A DNA stretch of 64,000 bases, from contig CAYTCV010000004.1 in the NCBI GenBank assembly GCA_964436465.1, forward strand, positions 22,827-86,826. The letters are read 5' to 3'. The notes under the pieces are model-generated. The model saw only the letters and a list, made by a program, of their open reading frames with translations. It was not told the origin of the DNA and did no database searches. Within the stretch, counting starts at the first letter, position 1; each line of letters starts with the position of its first letter. A program made the translations under genes and the position numbers. Below, piece by piece: positions 50,567 to 58,073 of the stretch. Source of the stretch: RBG-13-66-14 sp964436465. GTDB lineage: Bacteria > RBG-13-66-14.

Positions 50567-51556
50567 GTGGGGAAGGTTCGGCTGGTGATGGCCGGCGTGG
50601 GCCGGTGGGGGGGGAACGTCCTGAAAAGCCTGGTCGCCCTCGAGGGCTGCGAGGTAGAGAGGACCTTCGACCCCTCGCAAGAGGGACGGGCCGGGGCCCG
50701 CGAGTTCGCGCCCCGGGCCGTACCGGCCGATTCCTTCACCGGCCTCCTCGACGGTGAACCCGACGGCGTCGTCATCGCCGCCCCGGCGGAGCTGCACCAC
50801 CCCCTCGCCCGCGAGGCCCTGGTCAGGGGTCTCAACGTCTTCGTGGAAAAGCCGCTGGCCCTGAACGTCGCCCAGGGTGAGGAACTGGTCCGCCTGGCGG
50901 AGGAAAGGGGCGCCGTCCTGTGCGTCGGGCACGTTCTGCGGTACCATCCGGCGATGGAGGCGATACTCAAGGCAATCAGTGACGGGAAAATAGGGAGGGT
51001 CCTCACCGCTCACGCGCGGCGCACCAACTTCGGCCGCGTCCGCTCCGCCGAGAACGTCGTTTGGAGCATCGCCCCCCACGACATCGTCAACCTCGCGTTG
51101 ATTTTCGGGGAGTGGCCTATCCGGGTTTCCTGCTCCGGGCGGGCGGACATCCGGCCAAAAATAACCGACTACGCCATGCTGGAACTGGAATTCCCTTCGG
51201 GGCGGCTGGCCCTGGCGCACGTGAGCTGGCTCGACCCGCAGAAGAAGCGGGAGCTCACCGTGGTGGGCGACCGGGGGATGCTGCTGTGGGAGGATGCCGA
51301 GGGGAGGCTGGAATTTTTACCGAACCGGGCGGAGCCCCTGTCCGACGGTTCGACTACGCACCACACCGGCCCGGTCGAGACGCTGGAAACGGTCCCCGGC
51401 GAGCCGCTGGCCCGGGAGTTGGCCCACTTCGTCGCCTGCTGTCAGGGAGAGGAAAAACCGCTGTCGGACGGACGCGAGGGTCTGGCGGTGCTCAAAGTAC
51501 TCGCCGCCGCCGACGAGAGCCTGGCCCGCGGCGGCACGCCCGTGAACGTGCGATGA
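50567..51556 (+). CDS. Gfo/Idh/MocA-family oxidoreductase, WbpB/WlbA-like
   Basis: This NAD-dependent sugar dehydrogenase has an N-terminal Rossmann domain (RLVMAGVGRWGGNVLKSL), the signature FVEKPLALN, the mid-region VGHVLRYHPAM, and the catalytic segment IAPHDIVNLALI with His and Asp. In the UDP-GlcNAc3NAcA pathway, WbpB oxidises C3 of UDP-GlcNAcA. That assignment here rests on the adjacent WbpD-like acetyltransferase and on a WbpE-like aminotransferase 5 kb away. The start is GTG, with AGGAGG four bases upstream. The broad family is certain; the substrate is inferred. Confidence 0.82.
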   Translation: MGKVRLVMAGVGRWGGNVLKSLVALEGCEVERTFDPSQEGRAGAREFAPRAVPADSFTGLLDGEPDGVVIAAPAELHHPLAREALVRGLNVFVEKPLALNVAQGEELVRLAEERGAVLCVGHVLRYHPAMEAILKAISDGKIGRVLTAHARRTNFGRVRSAENVVWSIAPHDIVNLALIFGEWPIRVSCSGRADIRPKITDYAMLELEFPSGRLALAHVSWLDPQKKRELTVVGDRGMLLWEDAEGRLEFLPNRAEPLSDGSTTHHTGPVETLETVPGEPLARELAHFVACCQGEEKPLSDGREGLAVLKVLAAADESLARGGTPVNVR

Positions 51557-51587
51557 AGGTTACGAACCGAGAAAACGAGGTAAACCG

Positions 51588-52193
51588 TTGACGGATAACT
51601 TCTACGTCCACCCCACCAGCGTCGTCGACCCGGACGTCGAAATCGGCGCGGGCACCAAAATCTGGCACTTCTGCCACGTCTCGTCGGGGGCGAGAATCGG
51701 CAAAAACTGCGTCCTCGGGCAGAACTGCTACGTCGGCGGCGACGTGGTCATCGGCGATAAATGCAAGCTGCAGAACAACGTCAGCGTCTACACCCGCGTA
51801 ACGTTGGAAGAGGGCGTCTTCTGCGGCCCGAGCTGCGTCTTCACCAACGACCTCACCCCGCGCTCCCTCTTCCCCAAGAGCGGCTCGGCGGATTGGGTCC
51901 CCACCCTCTGCCGGCGAGGCTCCACCATCGGAGCCAACGCCACCGTCATCTGCAATGTCACCCTGGGTGAGCACTGCATGGTCGGCGCCGGGGCCGTGGT
52001 CACGCGGGACGTCCCGGACTTCGGCCTGGTCACCGGAGTGCCGGCGCGGCTCGTCGGGTGGCGGTGCGCCTGCGGGAACAAGCTCGGTCTGCCTCTCCGG
52101 ACGGACGAGGTGCTGACCGGAACCTGCTCCGCCTGCGGCCTCCGCTACGAACTGACTGAAAGTGGGCTTGCCTGCCCGGACCCTTCCGACTAA
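51588..52193 (+). CDS. Hexapeptide-repeat sugar N-acetyltransferase, WbpD/WlbB-like
   Basis: This left-handed beta-helix acetyltransferase probably N-acetylates a UDP-3-amino sugar using acetyl-CoA. The repeat sequence IGAGTKIWHFCHVSSGARIG, then NCVLGQNCYVGGDVVIG, and the loop VFTNDLTPRS match the WbpD/WlbB group, whose catalytic loop includes His and Asn/Asp here. The C-terminal 40 residues add a small zinc ribbon (CACGNK, then CSACG), which is unusual for the family. The start is TTG with GAGG seven bases upstream, 31 bases after the dehydrogenase. The product probably feeds an O-antigen or capsule sugar. Confidence 0.86.
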   Translation: MTDNFYVHPTSVVDPDVEIGAGTKIWHFCHVSSGARIGKNCVLGQNCYVGGDVVIGDKCKLQNNVSVYTRVTLEEGVFCGPSCVFTNDLTPRSLFPKSGSADWVPTLCRRGSTIGANATVICNVTLGEHCMVGAGAVVTRDVPDFGLVTGVPARLVGWRCACGNKLGLPLRTDEVLTGTCSACGLRYELTESGLACPDPSD

Positions 52194-52197
52194 CCCC

Positions 52198-52226
52198 TTG
52201 ACCGTCACACAACTAGGTGGTATTCT
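52198..52226 (+). promoter_or_regulatory. Promoter of the HU gene
   Basis: TTGACC (52198-52203), 17 bases, TATTCT (52221-52226). It leaves a leader of about 110 bases. Confidence 0.65.
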
Positions 52227-52280
52227 TAAAAGGCAGACTGTCATTTAAATAGGAGTCCCACTTCCCTTGCCGGGGAGGGG

Positions 52281-52319
52281 AGGTGGCGGTGCGGTGGTTT
52301 TTCACCGGCCGGTCCACCT
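52281..52319 (+). promoter_or_regulatory. Nested hairpin in the HU leader
   Basis: AGGTGG (52281-52286) pairs with CCACCT (52314-52319), enclosing CGGTG (52292-52296) with CACCG (52303-52307) and a loop of Ts. It ends about 15 bases before the ribosome site GGGAGG and could govern translation. The function is inferred. Confidence 0.4.
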
Positions 52320-52344
52320 TTCCGGGCGGGGATGGGAGGTCAGG

Positions 52345-52629
52345 ATGACGAAACGGGAGATTGCCATTACCGTGGCCAAGAAGCTGAACGTGACCCAGAA
52401 GGTCGCGGCTCAGGTTCTCGACGCCCTCATAGAAGAGATGCGCCAGACCCTCTCCCGGGGCGAGCGAATCGAAATCCGGGACTTCGGCGTTTTCAGCGTC
52501 CGCAAGGCCAAGCAGAAGCTCGCCCGTAACCCGCGCACCAATGAGGAGGTCATCGTCCCCGCCCGCAAGCGAATAAAATTCGTTCCCGGCAAGCGGATGA
52601 AGGCGCTGTCCCTGGACCTGTCCAATTAG
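52345..52629 (+). CDS. HU/IHF-family DNA-bending protein
   Basis: This 94-residue nucleoid protein bends or wraps DNA as a dimer. It begins MTKREIAITVAKKLNVTQ; the core RIEIRDFGVFSVRKAKQKLARNP includes the arm that inserts into the minor groove, with the conserved RNP-type segment ARNPRTNEEVIVPARKRIKF. The family proline at the arm tip is present. GGGAGG is a few bases upstream of the ATG. It has its own promoter, a structured leader of about 110 bases, and two identical terminators downstream. The abundant transcript this implies fits an HU protein. HU versus IHF subunit cannot be told apart from one gene. Confidence 0.95.
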   Translation: MTKREIAITVAKKLNVTQKVAAQVLDALIEEMRQTLSRGERIEIRDFGVFSVRKAKQKLARNPRTNEEVIVPARKRIKFVPGKRMKALSLDLSN

Positions 52630-52641
52630 CGACTGTAAATG

Positions 52642-52672
52642 ATAAACGAGGCACCCCGGGGGTGCCTTTTTT
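52642..52672 (+). terminator. Terminator 1 of the HU gene
   Basis: GGCACCCC and GGGGTGCC pair closely and run into six Ts. The whole 31-base element recurs exactly at 52705. Confidence 0.88.
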
Positions 52673-52704
52673 AGAGGCCGCGCCACGACGGGCGGCGATT
52701 TGGT

Positions 52705-52735
52705 ATAAACGAGGCACCCCGGGGGTGCCTTTTTT
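52705..52735 (+). terminator. Terminator 2 of the HU gene, exact copy
   Basis: The same 31 bases, from ATAAAC through the T run, repeat without change 63 bases downstream of the first copy. The rest of the gap 52630-52859 holds only a short stem GCGGT/ACCGC (52815-52829). Confidence 0.85.
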
Positions 52736-52859
52736 GTACTGACGATTGAAAACTGCCCGTACTTCCCAACCTGTTTAATGTGTGCCAGTGGTGGCTTACC
52801 CTACCCGTCCGGTCGCGGTGCGCAACCGCCCTGATGGCGTCCCTCGGCGACCCGTCGGC

Positions 52860-53618
52860 TTACCACCGCGTGGCCATGCGCCGGAAGCGGTAGACGGCCA
52901 GGGCGGTGATGATGACGGTGAGCCCCAGGAGCACGGTGAGGTCGATGAGGAAGGTGAACTCGTAGTGCCGCAGCATCAGGCCGCGGAAGAGGTCCACGGC
53001 GTAGGCGATGGGATTGGCCCGGGCGATGAGGTAGGCCCAGTGGGGGAGGTTGTCCAGGGGGAACACGGCGCCCGAGGCCAGGAACATCGGCATGATGAGG
53101 AAGTTCATCACCGAGCTGAAGCCCTCGTAGGTCTTCACCAGGCTGGCGATGATGACGCCCAGACCGGCGAGCATGAATCCCACGATGAAGCTGGCCAAGA
53201 GAATCCAGGCGATGTTGTACCACAGGAGCTGCACGTGGGTCAGGAAGACCAGAAGGATGGCGATGAAGCCCTGGGCGGTGCAGATGCTGGCACCGCCGAG
53301 CACCTTCCCGACCACGATGGAACTGCGGCTGATGGGCGCGGAGAGCATCTCCTTCAACAGGCCGAAGTCCCGGTCCCAGATGATGGAAATCGCGGAAATC
53401 GTCGAGGTGAAGAGGATGGTCATCACCACCATGCCGGGGAAGATGTACTCGATGTAGTTCAGGCCGTCCACCCGGGAAAAATTCGGAGAGATGCCTATGC
53501 CCAGGATGAAGAGCCATACCACGGGCCGGGCGACGGAGGCGGCCACCCGCGGGACGTCCCGGAAGTACCGCTTGAACTCCCGGAGCCAGATGGCGCCGAC
53601 GGCGAATCCCTGAATCAT
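52860..53618 (-). CDS. ABC-2 type exporter permease
   Basis: This 252-residue six-helix permease belongs to the DrrB/NodJ-like ABC-2 family. It begins with an amphipathic segment (MIQGFAVGAIWLREFKRYFRD) and helices near residues 28-45, 58-80, 105-130, 138-162, 168-190 and 225-245. LNYIEYIFPGMVVMTILF and the segment LMFLASGAVFPLDNLP-like (MPMFLASGAVFPLDNLP) are family landmarks. Its ATG overlaps the stop of the ATPase gene (ATGA). With the ATPase it forms an exporter for drugs, lipids or polysaccharide; the PadR regulator opposite suggests a drug or stress-linked exporter. Confidence 0.88.
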   Translation of the reverse strand: MIQGFAVGAIWLREFKRYFRDVPRVAASVARPVVWLFILGIGISPNFSRVDGLNYIEYIFPGMVVMTILFTSTISAISIIWDRDFGLLKEMLSAPISRSSIVVGKVLGGASICTAQGFIAILLVFLTHVQLLWYNIAWILLASFIVGFMLAGLGVIIASLVKTYEGFSSVMNFLIMPMFLASGAVFPLDNLPHWAYLIARANPIAYAVDLFRGLMLRHYEFTFLIDLTVLLGLTVIITALAVYRFRRMATRW

Positions 53619-54607
53619 CGGACATCCCTCCTGGCCGTGGCGGCGTGGGCCGTCCGCCACGCGCCCTGACCCCGTTCCTCGTCGTCGCGCAGGGTGTGGC
53701 CGGTGAGACCGAGGAACACGTCCTCCAGGGTGGGCTCCTCGACCCGGATTTCCTCGACGCCGTCGCCGAAGAGCCGCATGACCTCCGGCAGGAACTCGGC
53801 GGGTGAATCCACCACCACCACGACGGACCCATCCTCCAGCTTGGCCTCCAGCCCCGTGGTGGACATGATGGTCCGCGCCGCACCCTCCGGGTCCGCGCAG
53901 CGCAGACGGACCACGCTCCCCCCGAGGGAGGATTTGAGCTCGGCGGGGGTGCCGCACGCGACCAGCCGGCCCCGGTCGATGACCCCCACCCGGTGGCACC
54001 GCTCCGCCTCGTGGAGGTCGTGGGTGGTCAGAAAAACGGTGGTCGAGTCCACGCGGGCGCCCTCGAGGAGGTAGTCCCAGATTTTCCGCCGGTTCTGCAC
54101 GTCGAGGCCGAGGGTGGGCTCGTCCAGGAAGAGGACCCGGGGCCGGTGCAGCAGGGCCCGGGACACTTCCAATCTGCGCCGCATGCCGCCGGAGAGCCGC
54201 TCCACCAGTTTATCGCCCCACTCGGAAAGCTCCATGAAGGCGAGCATCTCGGCCACGCGCTTCTTCCGGTCGACCACGCCGTAGATGCGGGCATGGAAGT
54301 CCAGGTTTTCCCGGGCGGTGAGCTTGATGTCCAGGGAGCTTTCCTGAAACACGATGCCGATTTCGCGCCGCACACCGGCGGGATTCTCCAGCACGTCGCA
54401 CCCGGCGACGCCGGCCGACCCGGATGTGGGTTGCAGAAGCGTCGCCAGAATCGAAAGGGTGGTCGTTTTTCCGGCCCCGTTGGGTCCCAGGAAGCCGAAG
54501 ACCTCACCCGCAGACACCGCAAAGCTCACGCCGTCCACGGCGACGAGGTCGTCGAAGCGCTTCACCAGGCCCGATACCACGATGACGTCGGTTCCCGTCA
54601 AGGTCAC
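53615..54607 (-). CDS. ABC transporter ATPase, DrrA-type
   Basis: This is the cytoplasmic ATP-binding subunit of the exporter. Walker A is GPNGAGKTT, the Q-loop lies in IGIVFQESSLD, the signature is LSGGMRRRLE, Walker B is VLFLDEPTLGLD, and the switch histidine is in TTHDLHEAE. The roughly 90-residue C-terminal extension (EVMRLFGDGVEEIRVEEPTLEDVFLGLTG) is typical of DrrA-like ATPases. The start is GTG with GGCGGGGA upstream. It is the first gene of the two-gene operon and faces the PadR gene across a 219-base gap. The substrate is unknown. Confidence 0.93.
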   Translation of the reverse strand: MTLTGTDVIVVSGLVKRFDDLVAVDGVSFAVSAGEVFGFLGPNGAGKTTTLSILATLLQPTSGSAGVAGCDVLENPAGVRREIGIVFQESSLDIKLTARENLDFHARIYGVVDRKKRVAEMLAFMELSEWGDKLVERLSGGMRRRLEVSRALLHRPRVLFLDEPTLGLDVQNRRKIWDYLLEGARVDSTTVFLTTHDLHEAERCHRVGVIDRGRLVACGTPAELKSSLGGSVVRLRCADPEGAARTIMSTTGLEAKLEDGSVVVVVDSPAEFLPEVMRLFGDGVEEIRVEEPTLEDVFLGLTGHTLRDDEERGQGAWRTAHAATARRDVR

Positions 54608-54741
54608 TCCCCGCCGCCCACGAACAGCCCGACCAGTAACAAGCGACAGAAACGAATAATTACCACATTACACGCTATTTATAAGTCATATTAATGCGCA
54701 CCCGTCCGGCCTCTCAGAAAGCCGCTCCACCACTGCCCGTC

Positions 54742-54770
54742 TTGACAAATACCCCTTTATTCACTATAAT
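54742..54770 (+). promoter_or_regulatory. Consensus promoter of the PadR gene
   Basis: TTGACA (54742-54747), 17 bases, TATAAT (54765-54770): both hexamers and the spacing are exactly consensus, followed by an AT-rich start region. Such a strong promoter would usually be held down by its own product. Confidence 0.8.
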
Positions 54771-54826
54771 ATATATGGGATTAGTAGAAGAGCGAATTTT
54801 CAAACTATACTCAAGGGAAGGCGACC

Positions 54827-55426
54827 GTGACGAAAGTGGATTTAATGGTACTCGGCCTCTTGAGCGAAAAGCCGATGCACGGTTATCAACTCAAGCGCGT
54901 CCTCGACGAGAATCACGCCGACCTGTGGAGCGAGGTTTCCACCGGGCATCTCTACTACACGCTGAAAAAACTGAAGCAATCGAAATACGTGGACGAGAAG
55001 ACGACCAAGACCGGAAACCGCCCTCCCCGCCACGTGTACGCCCTCACCGACCAGGGGAAGACGGCCCTCAAGACCGGGCTAGATGAGCTCGACGTCCACA
55101 CCCAGCGCCTGTTCTTCTCCCTCGACATCGTCATCGCCTTCGCCCGGGCGCTCCTCCTGCCTCCCGGCAAGATGGAGCTTTTAATCGGGAAGCGCAAGAG
55201 CGCCGTCGAGGAAGAGATGGAGGCAATCAAGGACGCGTGGCGGGACAAGGCCGTCTCCGGCGACCTGAGCCTCTCCGAGTACCTCATCTTCCAACATCGG
55301 CAGTGTCTGCTGACCGCCGAGCATCGCTGGGCCAAATGGGCGCTCAAGACCACGAAGGGCGTCGACCACAACGCGTTGAACGCCAAGAACTTCAAGGCGG
55401 ACGGTCCGCACCCGCTCCCCCGCTAA
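54827..55426 (+). CDS. PadR-family transcriptional regulator
   Basis: This 199-residue repressor has the PadR winged helix: VDLMVLGLLSEKPMHGYQLK, VSTGHLYYTLKKLKQSKYV and RPPRHVYALTDQGK. The C-terminal half is a long helical dimerisation domain in the longer PadR (Vir-like) class. The GTG at 54827 is preceded by AGGGAAGG. Its exact-consensus promoter and its position opposite a DrrAB-type ABC exporter suggest that it represses that exporter and itself. A clear PadR-type ATGT/ACAT operator was not found. Confidence 0.9.
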   Translation: MTKVDLMVLGLLSEKPMHGYQLKRVLDENHADLWSEVSTGHLYYTLKKLKQSKYVDEKTTKTGNRPPRHVYALTDQGKTALKTGLDELDVHTQRLFFSLDIVIAFARALLLPPGKMELLIGKRKSAVEEEMEAIKDAWRDKAVSGDLSLSEYLIFQHRQCLLTAEHRWAKWALKTTKGVDHNALNAKNFKADGPHPLPR

Positions 55427-55439
55427 CCCCCCTGAAAGC

Positions 55440-56312
55440 TCACGAGCGGCTGAAGTGGGCCCGGAGGAGGCCGAGGCCCAGGGCGAACAGGACAGCCGCG
55501 TCCACGAGAAGATTGACCACCGCCGGGTAGGAATCCCGGAGGTTTTTTTTACCGAAGGCATGCATGGTCAGGTAGAACTGCCGCCGGGTCCATAAAAGGT
55601 TCTTCCGGCTGGACCGGCCGTGGAAATGGACGAACCGTGCCGTGTGGACGTAGGAGACGCGCCAACCCGCCCGGGCGAAACGCAGGCACCAGTCCAGGTC
55701 CTCGGCGTACATACCGAAACGCTCGTCCAGCAGCCCGACCTGCTCCAGCGCCTCCCGCCGGACGACCATGCACGAGCCGGAGAGCGCCTCCACGTCGAAG
55801 CTCGTCTCCCGGTCGGCGTAGGTGCAGTTGTAGCGCCCGAAGCGGCGGCTTTTCGGAAACAGGCGGTCCAGTCGCAAGAAGTGGTAGAGCGCCGTGGCGG
55901 GAGTCGGGATGCTCCGGGTGAACTGCGGCTGCGGCCTGCCCGAGGGGTCGAGGCCGTTCCCGCCGGCCATCCCGCAGTCGGGGTTCGCCTCCAGAAAGCC
56001 CACCAGCTCGGCCAGGGCGCCTTCCTGGACCACCATGTCCGGATTGAGGAGCATCAGGTAGCGGCCCGCGGCCCGACGGAGGCCCTGGTTGGCCGCCCGG
56101 GCGAAGCCCCGGTTGTCCGGGTTGGGAAAAACCGCGACGCCGGGAAAATCGCTCCGCAGCATCTCCACCGAGCCGTCCCCCGAGCCGTTGTCCACCACGA
56201 TGACCTCGGGGTCGGCCACCCCGCCGCGCTCGAAGAGGGATTCGAGGCAACCCGCCAGATACTCCCGACTCCGGTAGCTCACCACGATAACGCTGAGCAC
56301 CGGCGGTCCCAT
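55440..56312 (-). CDS. Glycosyltransferase family 2 (rhamnosyltransferase-like)
   Basis: This GT2 enzyme transfers a nucleotide-activated sugar to a lipid- or polysaccharide-linked acceptor. The N-terminal GT-A fold shows LSVIVVSYRSREYLAGCL, VIVVDNGSGDGS, RGFARAANQGLR, and the metal-binding LLNPDMVV in place of a DxD. DVEALSGSCMVVRREA and MYAEDLDWCLRFARAG carry the catalytic acidic residues. A hydrophobic helix near the C-terminus (VVNLLVDAAVLFALGLGLL) may anchor it. It overlaps the aminotransferase stop by one base (TGATG), so the two are coupled. It likely builds an O-antigen or related glycan containing the amino sugar made nearby. Confidence 0.9.
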   Translation of the reverse strand: MGPPVLSVIVVSYRSREYLAGCLESLFERGGVADPEVIVVDNGSGDGSVEMLRSDFPGVAVFPNPDNRGFARAANQGLRRAAGRYLMLLNPDMVVQEGALAELVGFLEANPDCGMAGGNGLDPSGRPQPQFTRSIPTPATALYHFLRLDRLFPKSRRFGRYNCTYADRETSFDVEALSGSCMVVRREALEQVGLLDERFGMYAEDLDWCLRFARAGWRVSYVHTARFVHFHGRSSRKNLLWTRRQFYLTMHAFGKKNLRDSYPAVVNLLVDAAVLFALGLGLLRAHFSRS

Positions 56313-57421
56313 CAGCGGTAAAAGTTCAGAATGGTCTCGATGACGTAGTCCTGGTCCGCCTCGGTGAGCTGGGGGTACATGGGCAGGGCGATGACGCGCC
56401 GGCAGGCCGCCTCGGCCACGGGAAAATCGCCCTCGCCGTAGCCCAGGCCGGCGAAGCAGGGCTGGAGATGGAGCGGCTCGGGGTAGTACAGGGCGTTACC
56501 GACGCCTCTGCCGGTCAGGTGCGCCGCCAGCTCGTCCCGGCGCGGCACGGAAACCACGAAGTAGTTGTACGAGTGCCGGTGGTCCGGCGGGGGCGAGGGC
56601 GGTTCCGCGACCTCGGTCAGGGGGGCGTAGCGCTCCGCTATGCGGCGGCGGCGCTTGATATCCTCCTCAATCCGCCGCAGCTTCACCCGCAGCATCGCGG
56701 CCTGGAGGGGGTCCAGCCGCGAGTTGTAGCCGACGACGTGGTGCCGGTACTTCGGCCGGGCCCCATGGACCCGCAGGATGCGCACCCGGTCGGCCAGCTC
56801 GGCGTCGTCGGTGACCACCGCCCCGCCGTCCCCCGCGGCGCCCAGATTCTTTGCCGGGAAGAAGCTGAAGGTGGCCGCGTCCGCCAGTGAGCCGGCCTTC
56901 CGCCCGCGCAGCTCCGAGCCGAAGCTCTGGGCCGCGTCCTCGACGATTTTCACGTCGTCGCGCCCGACGGCCCCGCGCAGCGCGTCGTAGTCCAGCGGGT
57001 CGCCGTAGAGGTCCACCCCGATGACCGCCCGCACCTCGGAATCGGCGGCGGCCTCGGCCGCCCGACCGATGTCCAGGTTGAAGCTCGCCGGGTCTATGTC
57101 CACGAACACCGGCCGGTGACCGAGCCGGACGATGCAGGACACCGTGGCGAAAAAGGTGAACGGCGTCGTGACCACCCGGGAGGCCGGGGGCAGGTCGAGC
57201 GCCTGCAGGGTCAGGAGCAGGGCATCGGAGCCCGAGGCCACGCCCACGGCGTGTCCCACTCCCGCATAGGCCGCCAGCTCCGTCTCGAAGGCGGCCACCT
57301 CGGGACCCAGAATGTACCGCCCCGAGCGCAAAGCCTCTACGGCGGCACCCTCGAGTGCGGCGGCGTTCTCCCGGTGGGCGGCGGCCAAATCGGCCAGCGG
57401 CACGTTGGACCGTTCCTCCAA
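56312..57421 (-). CDS. DegT/DnrJ/EryC1/StrS sugar aminotransferase, WbpE-like
   Basis: This PLP enzyme makes amino sugars on nucleotide diphosphates. Signature segments are VASGSDALLLTLQAL, TTPFTFFATVSCIVRLG, KIVEDAAQSFGSEL, SFFPAKNLGAAGDGGAVVTDD with the PLP-binding lysine, and GYNSRLDPLQAAMLRVKL. WbpE transaminates UDP-3-keto-GlcNAcA, and the WbpB- and WbpD-like genes 5 kb away fit that pathway, but the substrate is not proven. The start is TTG with AGGGAG five bases upstream. It is followed by the GT2 gene and preceded by rex, 19 bases upstream, in a likely operon. Confidence 0.9.
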   Translation of the reverse strand: MEERSNVPLADLAAAHRENAAALEGAAVEALRSGRYILGPEVAAFETELAAYAGVGHAVGVASGSDALLLTLQALDLPPASRVVTTPFTFFATVSCIVRLGHRPVFVDIDPASFNLDIGRAAEAAADSEVRAVIGVDLYGDPLDYDALRGAVGRDDVKIVEDAAQSFGSELRGRKAGSLADAATFSFFPAKNLGAAGDGGAVVTDDAELADRVRILRVHGARPKYRHHVVGYNSRLDPLQAAMLRVKLRRIEEDIKRRRRIAERYAPLTEVAEPPSPPPDHRHSYNYFVVSVPRRDELAAHLTGRGVGNALYYPEPLHLQPCFAGLGYGEGDFPVAEAACRRVIALPMYPQLTEADQDYVIETILNFYR

Positions 57422-57440
57422 GAATACTCCCTGTCGGTTG

Positions 57441-58073
57441 TCAGCGGTTGATGAGGTGGAAGGAGAGTCCCTCCAACTCGACGGCCAGGTCCACGTTGCG
57501 CAGCGCGATTTGCGGGGTGACGTCCAGCTTGGCCGGGGCGAAATTCAACAGGGCCCGCACTCCAGCCTCCACCAGCATGTCGGCCACCTGTTGCGCGCTG
57601 TGCGCGGGAACGGTGATGACGGCGACCTCCACGTTCTCCGAGTCGACGATTCCGCGGATGTCTTTGATGTCGCTGACCTCGAGGCCGTTGACCCGCGCGC
57701 CGATTTTCGCCGGGTCGTTGTCCAGGATGGCCACGAAGTGGAAGCTCTGCTTCTCGAAAACACTGTAGCCCACCAGCGCCGCCCCCAGCCTTCCGGCCCC
57801 CACCACCGCCACCCGCCACACCTTGTCCCCCACACCGAGGATGTTCGCCAGCCGCTTGCGCAGGAAGCTCACCGGGTAGCCCCGGCCGGGGATGCCGAAG
57901 CGGTCGAAGAAGCTCAGGTCTTTGCGGACCTGGGCCCCATTCGTGCCCACACCCTCTCCCAGCCTCTCGCTGGAGACGTAGTCCTCGCCCTGAGACTCCA
58001 ACTCGCCCAGGTAGCGGGTGTAGAGCGAGAGGCGGTGGACGGTGGCCTGGGGAACCTTCTTCTTCTTCTTCAT
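57441..58073 (-). CDS. rex: Redox-sensing transcriptional repressor Rex
   Basis: Rex reads the NADH/NAD ratio and represses fermentation and respiration genes when NAD is plentiful. Residues 8-80 are the winged helix (TVHRLSLYTRYLGELE, VSSERLGEGVGTNGAQVRKDL, RGYPVSFLRKRLANIL). The C-terminal Rossmann domain has VAVVGAGRLGAALVGY, ILDNDPAKIG and VITVPAHSAQQVADML, with ALLNFAPAKL. Length (210) fits. Its ATG overlaps the stop of the cysteine desulfurase gene (ATGA), so both come from one transcript. Coupling with iron-sulfur supply and amino-sugar genes is unusual and may reflect shared redox control. Confidence 0.95.
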   Translation of the reverse strand: MKKKKKVPQATVHRLSLYTRYLGELESQGEDYVSSERLGEGVGTNGAQVRKDLSFFDRFGIPGRGYPVSFLRKRLANILGVGDKVWRVAVVGAGRLGAALVGYSVFEKQSFHFVAILDNDPAKIGARVNGLEVSDIKDIRGIVDSENVEVAVITVPAHSAQQVADMLVEAGVRALLNFAPAKLDVTPQIALRNVDLAVELEGLSFHLINR

